The notes: generated from the sequence alone by a model not told the origin. A stretch of 48,617 nucleotides of DNA from an uncultured Acidimicrobiaceae bacterium (GCA_937890395.1 CALACK010000109.1:1-48617), one strand, 5' to 3'. Positions 33,254 through 42,205 are shown, counted from the first letter of the stretch. Translations and numbers: made by a program.

Positions 33254-34491
33254 AACAGTCAAAAAATTTCAGATTGGTAGTTTCTATATTTTGTGTCTTG
33301 GCAATTATTTCAACTGTTCGTTTATGGACAGATCAAGATGCATTGACATCATCAGGCACTATAGGTACGGCACTGCGTTTGACAGTACCGATTCTTCTTG
33401 CGGGTATGGCTGGTCTTTGGGCCGAACGCTGCGGAGTTATCAATATCGGAATCGAAGGCATGATGATTTTTGGAACATGGTTTGGTGCGTGGGGTGCATG
33501 GCAGTTTGGCCCATGGGTCGGATTGCTCTTTGCAATTTTGGGTGGCATGTTTGGTGGTTTGGTGCATGCTGTTGCCACAGTGCGATTCAATATTGATCAA
33601 GTTATTTCTGGTGTTGTAATTAATTTGTTCGCTTTCTTCGGGGTGCGATATTTAAGTGAACTTGTTTATGTCGGCAAACCAGGCGGAGGCATTAGTCAAT
33701 CTCCACCACAGAAGTCGGCACTGCCAAGATTTAATTTGCCGATACTTTCAGGTGGAGAAATTGCAGGCTGGAAGTCGCCAGATTTCTTAGGGTGGTTAGA
33801 GTCGCAAAGATGGTTCATCCTTGGAGACTTCGGTGGAATCGGTCGTGGATTGACGCACAATCTTTCTTGGGCGACCGTTATCGCAATTATTATTGTTCCA
33901 GTTTCGGCGTGGGCATTATGGCGCACTCGTTTTGGTTTGCGCCTGAGATCTTCAGGAGAATCACCCGTTGCTGCCGAGAGTCTTGGTGTCAAAGTGAATC
34001 GACTGCGATATTACGGCTTGTTAATAAGTGGTGGCCTCGCCGGGTTAGCAGGTGGCACTCTTTCAATTGTCGCCTCGTCGTATTATCGCCAAGGTCAAAC
34101 TGCTGGTCGCGGTTTCATCGGACTCGCAACAATGATTTTTGGAAACTGGCGCCCAAGTGGAATCTTGACCGGCGCAATGTTGTTTGGTTACGCCGAAGGG
34201 ATAAAACTTGTCGCATCAGATTCGATCACTGCGCTGTTTTTGTTTATCGCAGCCATCTCGGCGGTATTTTTCATTTACTCCGTTATTCGACGAAAGCGCG
34301 TTCAAGTTTTAGTCACGCTTGTGGCTTTTATTGTTTCGGCAATTGCGTATCGAACTATTGACACGGTTCCAGAATCGTTGACACAGTCTCTGCCGTATGT
34401 TGTGACGCTAATTGTTTTAGCTACTGCTAACCAACGGTTGCGACCGCCAGCAATGGCTGGAGTGCCGTTTAGGCCTGGCGAGCCTCACTAA
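33250..34491 (+). CDS. BMP-type ABC importer permease 2 (YufQ/NupC-like)
   Basis: A 413-aa permease, the partner of the previous gene. It contains LAGMAGLWAERCGVINIGIEGMM, FNIDQVISGVVINLFAFFG, RFGLRLRSSGESPVAAESLGV and RGFIGLATMIFGNWRP, all typical. An extra C-terminal membrane stretch (~residues 335-390) makes it longer than the ~310 aa common in the family. It ends 14 bp from the convergent mogA gene. Confidence 0.92.
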   Translation: MKQSKNFRLVVSIFCVLAIISTVRLWTDQDALTSSGTIGTALRLTVPILLAGMAGLWAERCGVINIGIEGMMIFGTWFGAWGAWQFGPWVGLLFAILGGMFGGLVHAVATVRFNIDQVISGVVINLFAFFGVRYLSELVYVGKPGGGISQSPPQKSALPRFNLPILSGGEIAGWKSPDFLGWLESQRWFILGDFGGIGRGLTHNLSWATVIAIIIVPVSAWALWRTRFGLRLRSSGESPVAAESLGVKVNRLRYYGLLISGGLAGLAGGTLSIVASSYYRQGQTAGRGFIGLATMIFGNWRPSGILTGAMLFGYAEGIKLVASDSITALFLFIAAISAVFFIYSVIRRKRVQVLVTLVAFIVSAIAYRTIDTVPESLTQSLPYVVTLIVLATANQRLRPPAMAGVPFRPGEPH

Positions 34492-34505
34492 AACTTTTTA
34501 GCGGA

Positions 34506-35060
34506 TTATTTGCCTTTGGGGCGAAACGCAACTAGTCCATTTGTGAGTTCAAGTCTTGGGCCGTCAATCAGGTCAATGCAGTACGGAACTGCAGGCATTA
34601 CTGCATCAAGACATTCGGCAATTGACGAGGGCTTGCCGGGCAAGTTAATAATCAGTGCGCCACCTCGAACGCCTGCGGTTTGACGAGAGAGAATTGCGGT
34701 CGGCACAACCTTCAGTGAAGTCGCTCGCATTAATTCGCCGAAACCTGGCATCATCTTTTCGCACACTTGCTCTGTTGCTTCGGGTGTGATGTCGCGAACT
34801 GCTGGGCCCGTGCCGCCAGTTGTAACTATCAAACAACATTTATCAATATCAGCGAGTTCGCGCAATGCAGCTGTAATCAAGTCGATCTCGTCAGCAACTA
34901 CTCGCACAACTGGTTGCCACGGATTGGATAAATATTTTGTGAAATATTCGTGAATTGCTGGGCCTCCACGATCTTCGTAGATGCCAGCTGAAGCACGATC
35001 TGAAACTGTGACGATACCGATCTTGGCTATTTCTGCGTTATCTGTGTTTTCTGTGCTCAT
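34506..35060 (-). CDS. mogA: Molybdenum cofactor biosynthesis protein, MogA/MoaB family
   Basis: A 184-aa molybdopterin adenylyltransferase-like protein, which activates molybdopterin for metal insertion. Key motifs are IGIVTVSDRASAGIYEDRGG at the N-terminus, TTGGTGPAVRDITPEAT in the centre and NLPGKPSS near the end. I chose ATG 35060 because the TTG two codons upstream has no support. It follows the sulfotransferase by 9 bp and is the last gene of the leftward sulfate-activation operon, an unexpected partner since nothing else in the window needs molybdenum. MoaB is the alternative name within the same family. Confidence 0.9.
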   Translation of the reverse strand: MSTENTDNAEIAKIGIVTVSDRASAGIYEDRGGPAIHEYFTKYLSNPWQPVVRVVADEIDLITAALRELADIDKCCLIVTTGGTGPAVRDITPEATEQVCEKMMPGFGELMRATSLKVVPTAILSRQTAGVRGGALIINLPGKPSSIAECLDAVMPAVPYCIDLIDGPRLELTNGLVAFRPKGK

Positions 35061-35069
35061 TGTCAATAG

Positions 35070-36029
35070 TTACCAGAACAGATTTTGTGGGTCGTTATAT
35101 TTCTTGCCTAAACTTACTTTGCGGACGATCGATTTATAAATCTGTCTCCATCCAAAACGAAAGCCAGTAAGCGAGCGTGCAGTAAACGAAACTGCCTGCA
35201 GTCTTTCAATAGATGCACGGAACCCCCGCAGCATCGCTGTTTCGGTGTTGCTAAGTATCAGTGGTGCGATAGTTGCCGGAAACGCGCGAGTTTCAAATTC
35301 GAACATTTCGTAATCCATTGCGTATACCGCTTGTAGCCGGTTCGCTGTATGTTGATCGCAAACTTGGTCGAGTTTGATGCCAAAGCCAACATTGTGTCGT
35401 TCGAGAGTCAACGAAGTCTTGGCACGACGATTTACTTCGTCGACCAGTGTTTGCATTTCGGATGGTTGCTCAACGCGAACTTTCATGTTGTAGTCGAATT
35501 TGTCGGGGTGAACTATGTGTGACTGTGGCAAAAAATGATGGTCATCCATAAATTCATCGGTTTGCTCTGAGATCATTTTGGCAAACAACGCAAAACTCTC
35601 TGTGATATTAATGCGACCGTCAACTAGTTGATCTTGGCAAAGTTTAATTGCCATTTCTGGCGTACCTGGAGCACGAGAAAAAATTCGGTTTTCCCATGCC
35701 GAGTATGCGCGAGATAACGGGTCACGTGTTGCATAAACACGAAGCCAATCTGGTGAATTCAAAATTTCGTCGATCTGCTTAGCTTTCATATCAATGAGCT
35801 TGGTTAATCCACTTACGCCCAGTTCGTGAATCGTTTGCGAGCGTGCCATATGCGGGCTGATTAATCGGTCGAGTCGCGACTGGTCATATGATCCGCTGGC
35901 TTTAGCAAGCAACATCTTGATACTGCTACACGCAACTTTCGTTGTAGGGCAATACATAACCTTGATGCTTGGCGCAACCAAAATGAAACCGGCATACGGC
36001 TTGAGCAGAAATGTTTTTTCGCTGATCAT
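35070..36029 (-). CDS. PAPS-dependent sulfotransferase (sulfotransfer_2-like)
   Basis: This 319-aa enzyme should move a sulfuryl group from PAPS to a sugar or other hydroxyl group. The 5'-phosphosulfate loop is CPTTKVACSSIK (residues 27-38), with Lys31 and the downstream serines. The 3'-phosphate site is VYATRDPLSRAYSAWENR, with Arg102 and Ser110 in the expected places. The general layout resembles the carbohydrate sulfotransferase / heparan 2-O type rather than aryl sulfotransferases. It sits 16 bp after cysC, directly behind the genes that make its donor, so sulfonation, not sulfate assimilation, is likely a main purpose of the operon. No signal peptide or membrane helix is evident. The acceptor is unknown. 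Confidence 0.87.
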   Translation of the reverse strand: MISEKTFLLKPYAGFILVAPSIKVMYCPTTKVACSSIKMLLAKASGSYDQSRLDRLISPHMARSQTIHELGVSGLTKLIDMKAKQIDEILNSPDWLRVYATRDPLSRAYSAWENRIFSRAPGTPEMAIKLCQDQLVDGRINITESFALFAKMISEQTDEFMDDHHFLPQSHIVHPDKFDYNMKVRVEQPSEMQTLVDEVNRRAKTSLTLERHNVGFGIKLDQVCDQHTANRLQAVYAMDYEMFEFETRAFPATIAPLILSNTETAMLRGFRASIERLQAVSFTARSLTGFRFGWRQIYKSIVRKVSLGKKYNDPQNLFW

Positions 36030-36045
36030 CGCGAGAAATATACTT

Positions 36046-36669
36046 TCACGAGATGGCTTTGACCAGCAACTTTTCCAAAATCATCGCTACAGACTCTTGC
36101 AAAGATTCAGTAGCGAGCCCGACAACTACATCAGGTGACTTGGGGGCTTCATAAGGGCTATCTACGCCACTTACCCCAGACATTTCGCCGTTACGAACCT
36201 TGGCATACATGCCTTTCGTGTCACGGCGTTCGCACTCTTCAAGTGACGTTGCAACATGAACTTCAATGAACCGTAGTTGTCGTTCTTCGTGAATTTTTCG
36301 AGCATATTCACGAGACGCGATAAAGGGCGAGATGATCGGCACAATAGCAACAGTGCCAGAATCAGCAAATAGATATGCAACTTCGGCCATACGGCGGATG
36401 TTCTCGGTTCGATCGTCGTCGCTGTATCCCAGATCAGAGTTCAAGCCAAGGCGAACATTATCGGCATCTAAAACATATGCGAGTCGACTTGTGTTAAGAA
36501 GCTCGCGAGCAAGTTCTGTGGCGATGGTTGATTTGCCTGAGCCCGAGAGCCCCGTGAGCCAGATAGTTGCACCCTCGAGTCCGTGTTTGCTCCAGCGTTG
36601 TGAGCGAGTTACTCCAGGCTCATGCCAAATTGGCTGGCCCGGCTGATTCGGTTCGCTCGAGATATTCAT
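36046..36669 (-). CDS. cysC: Adenylyl-sulfate kinase CysC
   Basis: CysC phosphorylates APS to PAPS, the sulfuryl donor. The 207-aa protein has Walker A GLSGSGKS (40-47), followed by DADNVRLGLNSDLGYSDDDR, the family's APS-binding region, and ISPFIASREYAR. A longer reading from 36786 would overlap cysN by about 100 bp and add a non-family leader. ATG 36669, 13 bp after the cysN stop, gives a normal N-terminus. It is a separate protein, not fused to CysN as in some actinobacteria. Confidence 0.95.
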   Translation of the reverse strand: MNISSEPNQPGQPIWHEPGVTRSQRWSKHGLEGATIWLTGLSGSGKSTIATELARELLNTSRLAYVLDADNVRLGLNSDLGYSDDDRTENIRRMAEVAYLFADSGTVAIVPIISPFIASREYARKIHEERQLRFIEVHVATSLEECERRDTKGMYAKVRNGEMSGVSGVDSPYEAPKSPDVVVGLATESLQESVAMILEKLLVKAIS

Positions 36670-36682
36670 GCGAAACTGCCGT

Positions 36683-37939
36683 TCAAGATCTTGGCGAGAG
36701 CAACATGCCAGCGGCAACTGTCTGACCCGACGACTCGTCAACAAGAATGAACGATCCGGTTGTGCGATTCTGATGATAGTCGTCAAAAAATAGTGGGCTG
36801 GTCGTATGGATTGTCACGCGGCCGATCTCGTTGAACTTCAACTCTTTAATATCTGTCTCACGATGTAGATTCGAAATATCAAGTCGATACAAAACGTTCG
36901 ATACTTTGCCGCGCGCGAGTTTTGTCGTGTGCTTAATCGTATAAATCTTGTCAAGTTGTAGCGGTGCGGCATCGTCCATCCAACACAGCATCGCCTCTAA
37001 TTCTTGAGATGTTCTTGGGCGATTATTTGGTCGGCAGAACATGTCGCCGCGAGTAATTGAAAGATCATCCTTCAATAAAACAGTCACGGCCTGACCAGGT
37101 TCGGCTTGCTCAACTGGGCCGTTGGGCGAGTCGATGCCAGTGATTGTGCTGGTTAAGCCAGATGGCAAAACCATAATGTCATCGCCGACTCGCAACATGC
37201 CACCAGCTACGCGCCCGGCGTATCCGCGGTAGTCAGGCGTGTCAGCGCGTTGTGGCCGAATTACATATTGCACCGGAAACCGTGTATCAATGCGGTTGTC
37301 ATCACTAGCAATATAAATATTTTCAAGATGATGTAAAAGTGTTGGCCCTTCAAACCACGACATGTTTGCTGAACGGCTGACGACATTGTCGCCAGCAAGT
37401 GCGCTGATCGGCAAAAATGTCACATCGTGCAAGTCAAGACGCGACGCAAAAGTCTCAAACTCTTCACGAATTTTGTCAAAAATTGCTTGATCGTATTCAA
37501 CCAGATCCATTTTGTTGACACATATAACTAGATGCGGTACGCCAAGCAAAGAAACAAGCAAACTATGCCGACGAGTTTGTTCGACAACACCAGTTCGCGC
37601 ATCAACGAGAACGATCGCCAAATCGGCATTTGATGCGCCTGTGATCATGTTACGCGTGTACTGAATGTGGCCGGGGCAGTCGGCGATTATGAAACTTCGC
37701 TTGGGTGTTGCGAAGTAACGATATGCAACATCAATCGTGATGCCTTGTTCGCGTTCGGCGCGAAGACCATCTGTTAAGAGCGACAAGTCGACATAATCAT
37801 CACCGCGGCGTTTACTGACTGCTTCAATATGCTCAAGTTGATCTTCAAAAATACTTTTTGAGTCGTAGAGTAGGCGACCGATTAATGTTGATTTACCGTC
37901 ATCAACTGATCCGACGGTTGCGAAATGCAGGCGCTCCAT
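36683..37939 (-). CDS. cysN: Sulfate adenylyltransferase subunit 1 CysN (GTPase)
   Basis: CysN hydrolyses GTP to drive the APS-forming reaction of CysD. The 418-aa protein shows the elongation-factor-like G motifs: GSVDDGKST (G1, 10-18), DCPGHIQYTRNM (G3) and VNKMDLV (G4), followed by two beta-barrel domains (VQYVIRPQRAD onward). It starts on the cysD stop (TAATG), so the two subunits are translationally coupled. It has no C-terminal kinase domain. Confidence 0.96.
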   Translation of the reverse strand: MERLHFATVGSVDDGKSTLIGRLLYDSKSIFEDQLEHIEAVSKRRGDDYVDLSLLTDGLRAEREQGITIDVAYRYFATPKRSFIIADCPGHIQYTRNMITGASNADLAIVLVDARTGVVEQTRRHSLLVSLLGVPHLVICVNKMDLVEYDQAIFDKIREEFETFASRLDLHDVTFLPISALAGDNVVSRSANMSWFEGPTLLHHLENIYIASDDNRIDTRFPVQYVIRPQRADTPDYRGYAGRVAGGMLRVGDDIMVLPSGLTSTITGIDSPNGPVEQAEPGQAVTVLLKDDLSITRGDMFCRPNNRPRTSQELEAMLCWMDDAAPLQLDKIYTIKHTTKLARGKVSNVLYRLDISNLHRETDIKELKFNEIGRVTIHTTSPLFFDDYHQNRTTGSFILVDESSGQTVAAGMLLSPRS

Positions 37940-38835
37940 TAGAAGTATCCCGTTCGCTTACGATCTTCCATTCCGGCTTCCGAGATTCGGTCATCGGCTC
38001 GAGTCGCACCTCGCTCGGTGATGCGAGCAACTGAGGTCTCGGCGATCACTTGTTCAATTGAGGCAGCACTTGATTCAATTGCAGCAGTGCAAGTTGCATC
38101 ACCAACAGTGCGAAACCGCACGAGTTCTTCGGACACGGTTTCGCCTTCTTCGGGTTGCAAAAATGGTGACACCGCCATCCACATGTTGTCGCGTCTAAAC
38201 ACTTGACGGCGATGCGCATAATAAATGCTTGGTAGATCGATGTTGTAGTCAGCCACGAATTGCCAGATATCTAATTCAGTCCAGTTTGAAATCGGAAAAA
38301 TTCTAAAATGTTCACCGGGCTTATGGCGGCCGTTATAAATTCCCCAGAGTTCTGGTCGTTGTGTCTTTGGGTCCCACTGGCCGAATGCGTCGCGATGCGA
38401 ATAGACGCGTTCTTTAGCGCGAGCGCGTTCTTCATCGCGGCGTGCTCCGCCAAACACGGCGTCAAACTTGTATTCTTTGATTGAGTCGAGCAAAGTCACA
38501 GTTTGTAGCGGGTTGCGACTCGCGCGCGGTCCAGTTGCGTCTTGCATCCGCCCAGCATCAATTGATGCTTGAACTGATCCAATAATAAGTTGAACATCTA
38601 AGTCGCGAACAGCACGATCGCGAAATTCAATAACTTCTGCGAAATTATGTCCAGTGTCGATGTGCATCACCGGGAAGGGCACTCGGGCCGGGCTAAATGC
38701 ACGCACCGCGAGGTGCAACATTACGACCGAGTCTTTGCCGCCCGAGAACAACATTGCTGGGCGTTCGAACTCTGCTGCGACTTCACGGATAATTGTGACC
38801 GACTCGTCAATCAGACTGCGTAATGCTGATTTCAC
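37939..38835 (-). CDS. cysD: Sulfate adenylyltransferase subunit 2 CysD
   Basis: CysD makes APS from ATP and sulfate together with CysN. The 298-aa protein carries the PP-loop LFSGGKDSVVML (SGGKDS at 31-36) and the family sequences PVMHIDTGHNFAEVIEFRD, FGGARRDEERARAKER and FPISNWTELDIWQF. The C-terminal GRYCTC-like region is present in variant form (VGDATCTAA). The start codon is GTG 38835, which lies inside an inverted repeat (38835-38852). It is the first gene of the leftward PAPS/sulfotransferase operon. Confidence 0.95.
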   Translation of the reverse strand: MKSALRSLIDESVTIIREVAAEFERPAMLFSGGKDSVVMLHLAVRAFSPARVPFPVMHIDTGHNFAEVIEFRDRAVRDLDVQLIIGSVQASIDAGRMQDATGPRASRNPLQTVTLLDSIKEYKFDAVFGGARRDEERARAKERVYSHRDAFGQWDPKTQRPELWGIYNGRHKPGEHFRIFPISNWTELDIWQFVADYNIDLPSIYYAHRRQVFRRDNMWMAVSPFLQPEEGETVSEELVRFRTVGDATCTAAIESSAASIEQVIAETSVARITERGATRADDRISEAGMEDRKRTGYF

Positions 38836-38852
38836 CCCTATAAGACTAGGGG
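38835..38852. promoter_or_regulatory. Inverted repeat over the cysD start region
   Basis: CCCCTA-TAAGAC-TAGGGG is a perfect 6-bp inverted repeat whose edge touches the GTG start of cysD. On the mRNA the AGGGG that would serve as ribosome-binding sequence is part of the stem, so folding could restrict cysD translation. It could equally be a protein-binding site in the 130-bp divergent cysD/cysQ region. Confidence 0.35.
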
Positions 38853-38965
38853 TTTAAGCATTGCCGGAGTGACAAAAGCCGAATACCTGCTGTCAAATAG
38901 ATCGGGCAATTAGTGTGACTTCGGGCGATTAAAGCAAATAATTAAATATTTCTAGAGGACAAATT

Positions 38966-39733
38966 GTGACACGGCTATCTAAATCAAGTACAAACGAATC
39001 GATTCTGGCGGTGCTGCGAGAAACGGCTGATGCAGTTTCAATCGTGTTGCGCGCAAACAAAGATTGGTCGCTGTCAGGTATGCGTGAAACGCAATATTCG
39101 GTAGATCTCCGCGCAGATGCAGCGGCCCTTGAAGTTTTACATGGTGCGGGTGTGTCCGTGTTGTCTGAAGAAAGTGAAATTACTGGCGTATTTGGTGATG
39201 ACGATATTTGCGTCGTAATGGATCCACTTGATGGTTCAACAAATGCAAGTCGTGGTGTGCCATGGTATGCAACCGCACTGTGTGCAATTGACAAAAATGG
39301 CATGCGCGCCGGGCTTGTCGTCAATCAAGCGATGCAAAGCGATTCATATTGGGCGACCGCTGGCGGTGGGGCGTTTCATAATGGTGAGGCGATGCGACCA
39401 AGTAGTTGCGTCGATCTTGGCGAAGCGGTTGTCGGTATTTCGGGTATTCCAAAACAGCGACCAAGATGGGGTCAGTTTCGAGCGCTTGGTGCTGCAGCTT
39501 TGGATATCTGTTTAGTTGCCGACGGTGTATTTGATGCGTGGATTGATTTCAATACGCATGGTGTTTGGGATTATTTGGCGAGCGCATTGATTTGTCAAGA
39601 GTCAGGTGCGTTGATTGTCGAGCATCAGGGCCGAGATTTGATCGTGCAACAACATTCACATCGCCGCACGCCAATTGTTGCAGCAACACCCGCGCTGCTC
39701 GAGATTGTTAAACAAATTCGCGACCAAAAGTAA
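38966..39733 (+). CDS. cysQ: CysQ-like PAP phosphatase (inositol monophosphatase superfamily)
   Basis: A 255-aa lithium-sensitive-phosphatase family member. The metal-binding residues are all visible: Glu68-Glu69 in LSEESE, DPLDGST at 86-92, and Asp202 in WDYLA, with the family end motif NTHGVWDY just before. The superfamily also contains inositol-1-phosphatases. The divergent cysDNC-sulfotransferase operon makes 3'-phosphoadenosine 5'-phosphate (PAP) hydrolysis the likely job, because sulfotransferases leave PAP, which inhibits them. GTG 38966 is preceded by AGAGGA. The FkbH-like gene starts 5 bp after the stop, so this gene links PAPS use to the acyl-carrier genes in one transcript. Confidence 0.87.
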   Translation: MTRLSKSSTNESILAVLRETADAVSIVLRANKDWSLSGMRETQYSVDLRADAAALEVLHGAGVSVLSEESEITGVFGDDDICVVMDPLDGSTNASRGVPWYATALCAIDKNGMRAGLVVNQAMQSDSYWATAGGGAFHNGEAMRPSSCVDLGEAVVGISGIPKQRPRWGQFRALGAAALDICLVADGVFDAWIDFNTHGVWDYLASALICQESGALIVEHQGRDLIVQQHSHRRTPIVAATPALLEIVKQIRDQK

Positions 39734-39738
39734 ACGAG

Positions 39739-41547
39739 ATGTCGCCCACACAAACTGAGATGATTCCATTGCTGTGGACAGTCAAAGATCGCGGCATATT
39801 CATGGCCAGCCTTCAGCAATTTGAAGAAAGCCTTAAACATAAAACGATAATTACTGGATGCAAAATTGCTATTTTAAGTGGATCAACAACTTCATTGGTC
39901 TCACGACTGCTCAAATTATTTTTGCTGAATAACGGCATCAAGGCTGAGATTCTTGAAGGACATTTTGGTAATTTCTTCATTGATGCGATGAACCCAAGTG
40001 CAGAACTCATTGCGTTTGAACCCGATGTTATTTATATTCATTCGTCGCGAGTTAATTTAAAGAGTTTCGGTAACTTGCGTAGTTTCGAAGCCAGCGATGA
40101 CGGGCATTCGTTAGTTGACAATGAGGTTTCTCAAAGTTTAAAAATCTGGAAGTCATTGAGCGATAAATTCGATTGCTGGGTTATTCACAACAATTTTGAT
40201 TTGTCGCCTGAGTCGCCTTTAGGTAATAGTGAGGCAACAGAGGATTTTGGTCACAACTACGCAACGACCGAAATTAATCGTCGACTCGTTTCTGAAAGCA
40301 AAAATTTTGCTCAGGTATTGATTCATGATCTCAACTCGCTGAGCGCTTCTATCGGTCTTGATGAATGGTGGAGTTCGCGAGACTGGATTCAATACGGGCT
40401 TGCGGTATCGACGATGGCACATCCAAGACTTGGCTTCAGTCTGGCGAGCGTAATAACTTCAGTTCTTGGAGAATCAAAAAAATGTTTGGTTTTGGATTTT
40501 GATAACACTCTTTGGGGCGGAGTTATTGGAGAAGTTGGTATAAATGGAATCGAATTAGGACCTGACAGTTCAAGAGGTAAAGCATTTCTTGAATTTCAAT
40601 TAACAATCAAAGATCTCGCATCTAGGGGTGTCTTAATCGCCGGCTGCACTAAAAATGAAATGAAAAATGCGCTATCAGGTCTGAATCATCCGAATTCAAT
40701 TCTTAAACCAGAAGATTTCGCGGTCATCGAGGCGTCGTGGGACCCAAAACCAATTGCGATCAGGAGAATTATTGAAAATTTGAATTTTGGTATGAGGGCA
40801 TTCGTGTTTGTTGACGACTCAAAAATTGAAGTTCATTCGGTCAAAACTGAGTTCCCAGAAATTGAAACTATTTTGCTTGATTCAAAATTTCCTGAGAAAT
40901 ACTCAAGCATGGTTTTGCGACCAAGATATTTTGAATCTTTTAAACTAACCAAAGAAGACATTTCGCGGAAGGGGACGCAAGCGACTCCGCGCGTTAAGAA
41001 GTTGAAAAACGCATCAACTTATGACCATATGCAGATGCTCAAAGATTTAAACGCTGTGGCTACAATCGGCAGACCGACGAGCGATCAACTTGAACGAGTT
41101 TTGCAGTTGGTTAACAAGACAAACCAATTTAATTTGAATGGCATTCGACGTACCCCACTAGAAATCAAGAAATTCGCTGAAGACGCTGACTCTCTTGTGC
41201 TTGTCGGTGAGTTCAAAGATGATCTAACCAACTATGGGTTGACCACTGTGATCGGCGGTCGGTTTGAGGGTGGGTCGTTCAAAGTTGAGATTTGGGTGAT
41301 GAGTTGTCGAACCTTTGATCGATATTTAGAGCATGCAATGCTGTTGGCTTTACGGAGTGAGATTGCGATCGAATCTGCTAACGGCTTTAGTCTTGATTTT
41401 AAGCGAACAGCGAGAAACGATTACTTTGTCGGTACTGGTGTTGCATTGGGCCTGTTTGATAAATCTATTACTGATGGCACATGTCAAGTTGACGGCAAAA
41501 TGATGGTTATACCCAGCGAACTACCAATGAAAGTAGTCTCTAGATAA
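39739..41547 (+). CDS. FkbH-like HAD-IIIC domain protein with C-terminal GNAT-like domain
   Basis: A 602-aa protein of the FkbH family, which in polyketide pathways dephosphorylates 1,3-bisphosphoglycerate and loads the glyceryl unit on a carrier protein. The N-terminal ~240 residues are an SGNH-like/FkbH leader. The HAD nucleophile is Asp253 in LDFDNTLWGGVIGE, with Asp255 as the general acid. Later HAD motifs are AGCTKNEM and FVFVDDSKIE (357 onward). Residues ~445-600 form the usual acyltransferase-like tail, with NKTNQFNLNG and GLTTVIGG. The stop overlaps a stand-alone ACP gene. No polyketide synthase or NRPS is nearby, so the glyceryl-, lactyl- or hydroxyacyl-loaded carrier probably serves glycan or small-molecule decoration. 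ATG 39739 has only a weak ribosome-binding sequence. Confidence 0.88.
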   Translation: MSPTQTEMIPLLWTVKDRGIFMASLQQFEESLKHKTIITGCKIAILSGSTTSLVSRLLKLFLLNNGIKAEILEGHFGNFFIDAMNPSAELIAFEPDVIYIHSSRVNLKSFGNLRSFEASDDGHSLVDNEVSQSLKIWKSLSDKFDCWVIHNNFDLSPESPLGNSEATEDFGHNYATTEINRRLVSESKNFAQVLIHDLNSLSASIGLDEWWSSRDWIQYGLAVSTMAHPRLGFSLASVITSVLGESKKCLVLDFDNTLWGGVIGEVGINGIELGPDSSRGKAFLEFQLTIKDLASRGVLIAGCTKNEMKNALSGLNHPNSILKPEDFAVIEASWDPKPIAIRRIIENLNFGMRAFVFVDDSKIEVHSVKTEFPEIETILLDSKFPEKYSSMVLRPRYFESFKLTKEDISRKGTQATPRVKKLKNASTYDHMQMLKDLNAVATIGRPTSDQLERVLQLVNKTNQFNLNGIRRTPLEIKKFAEDADSLVLVGEFKDDLTNYGLTTVIGGRFEGGSFKVEIWVMSCRTFDRYLEHAMLLALRSEIAIESANGFSLDFKRTARNDYFVGTGVALGLFDKSITDGTCQVDGKMMVIPSELPMKVVSR

Positions 41548-41795
41548 TGAAATCTTCGGAAGATGTACTCAATTCGTGTAACGAGATATTCAGAACTGTT
41601 TTTTCTGACACCACTTTGTCAATTAATGTCGCTACGTCGGCTTCTGACATTGCCGATTGGGATTCGCTGGCACAAATCCGGCTACTGATGGCAATGGAAC
41701 AAACCTTTGAGATTCAGTTCGCACTTGACGAAGTAGAAGATCTGCAAAATGTTGGCGAAATCGTTGAATTGATTTTGGTAAAAGTCAATCAATGA
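41547..41795 (+). CDS. Stand-alone acyl carrier protein
   Basis: An 82-aa phosphopantetheine carrier. Ser40 in DWDSLAQIRLL is the attachment site, and the four-helix pattern and acidic C-terminal half (LDEVEDLQNVGEIVELI) are typical. It overlaps the FkbH-like gene by one base and the MaoC gene by 4 bp. It is clearly not the housekeeping fatty-acid ACP, as it has DWDSL rather than DSLD. It should hold the acyl unit that FkbH loads and that the MaoC and SDR enzymes then modify. Confidence 0.9.
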   Translation: MKSSEDVLNSCNEIFRTVFSDTTLSINVATSASDIADWDSLAQIRLLMAMEQTFEIQFALDEVEDLQNVGEIVELILVKVNQ

Positions 41796-42205
41796 ACTGT
41801 TTTGGCTTCGATGACCTATTTATTGGTATGTCGGCCCAGTTCAAACGCAAAATTGACGGCGAAATGATTAATGGCTTTACCCAGATTTCAGGTGATTCGA
41901 ATCCGTTGCATATTGACTCTGACTATGCGCGCAGATCTGGCTTCAAAGATCAGATTGCGCATGGAATGCTCTGTTCTTCTCTATTTTCTGAACTAGTTGG
42001 CGTGCATCTGCCCGGTGAGAATTGCCTTTTAACAGATATTTCGGTTGTTTTCTCGAAGCCAGTATTTATTGATGATGAGGTGATGGTTGATGGCTCAATT
42101 GTCCAGTTGAGTCCGGCATTCAAATCCGCAAAGATTGACGCAACAATCACAAACAAAAATAGCGAAGTGTGTATTCGTGCAAAAATCGGTGTGGTCGTTA
42201 GATGA
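41792..42205 (+). CDS. MaoC-like (R)-specific enoyl hydratase/dehydratase
   Basis: A 137-aa single hot-dog domain protein with the catalytic dyad Asp35 and His40 in ISGDSNPLHID. The helix region YARRSGFKDQIAHGMLCSSLFSEL completes the MaoC motif. It interconverts an enoyl thioester with its 3-hydroxyacyl form, here probably on the neighbouring carrier protein. Both ends overlap neighbours by 4 bp, so it is translationally embedded in the operon. Confidence 0.9.
   Translation: MNCFGFDDLFIGMSAQFKRKIDGEMINGFTQISGDSNPLHIDSDYARRSGFKDQIAHGMLCSSLFSELVGVHLPGENCLLTDISVVFSKPVFIDDEVMVDGSIVQLSPAFKSAKIDATITNKNSEVCIRAKIGVVVR

Noticed and set aside
33792-34361. 189-codon plus-strand frame inside the second BMP permease
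   Set aside because: It is a frame shadow of the permease, unusually rich in Trp and Arg, with no start context.
36670-36786. Upstream ATG extension of cysC
   Set aside because: It overlaps the 3' end of cysN by about 100 bp and has no family counterpart.
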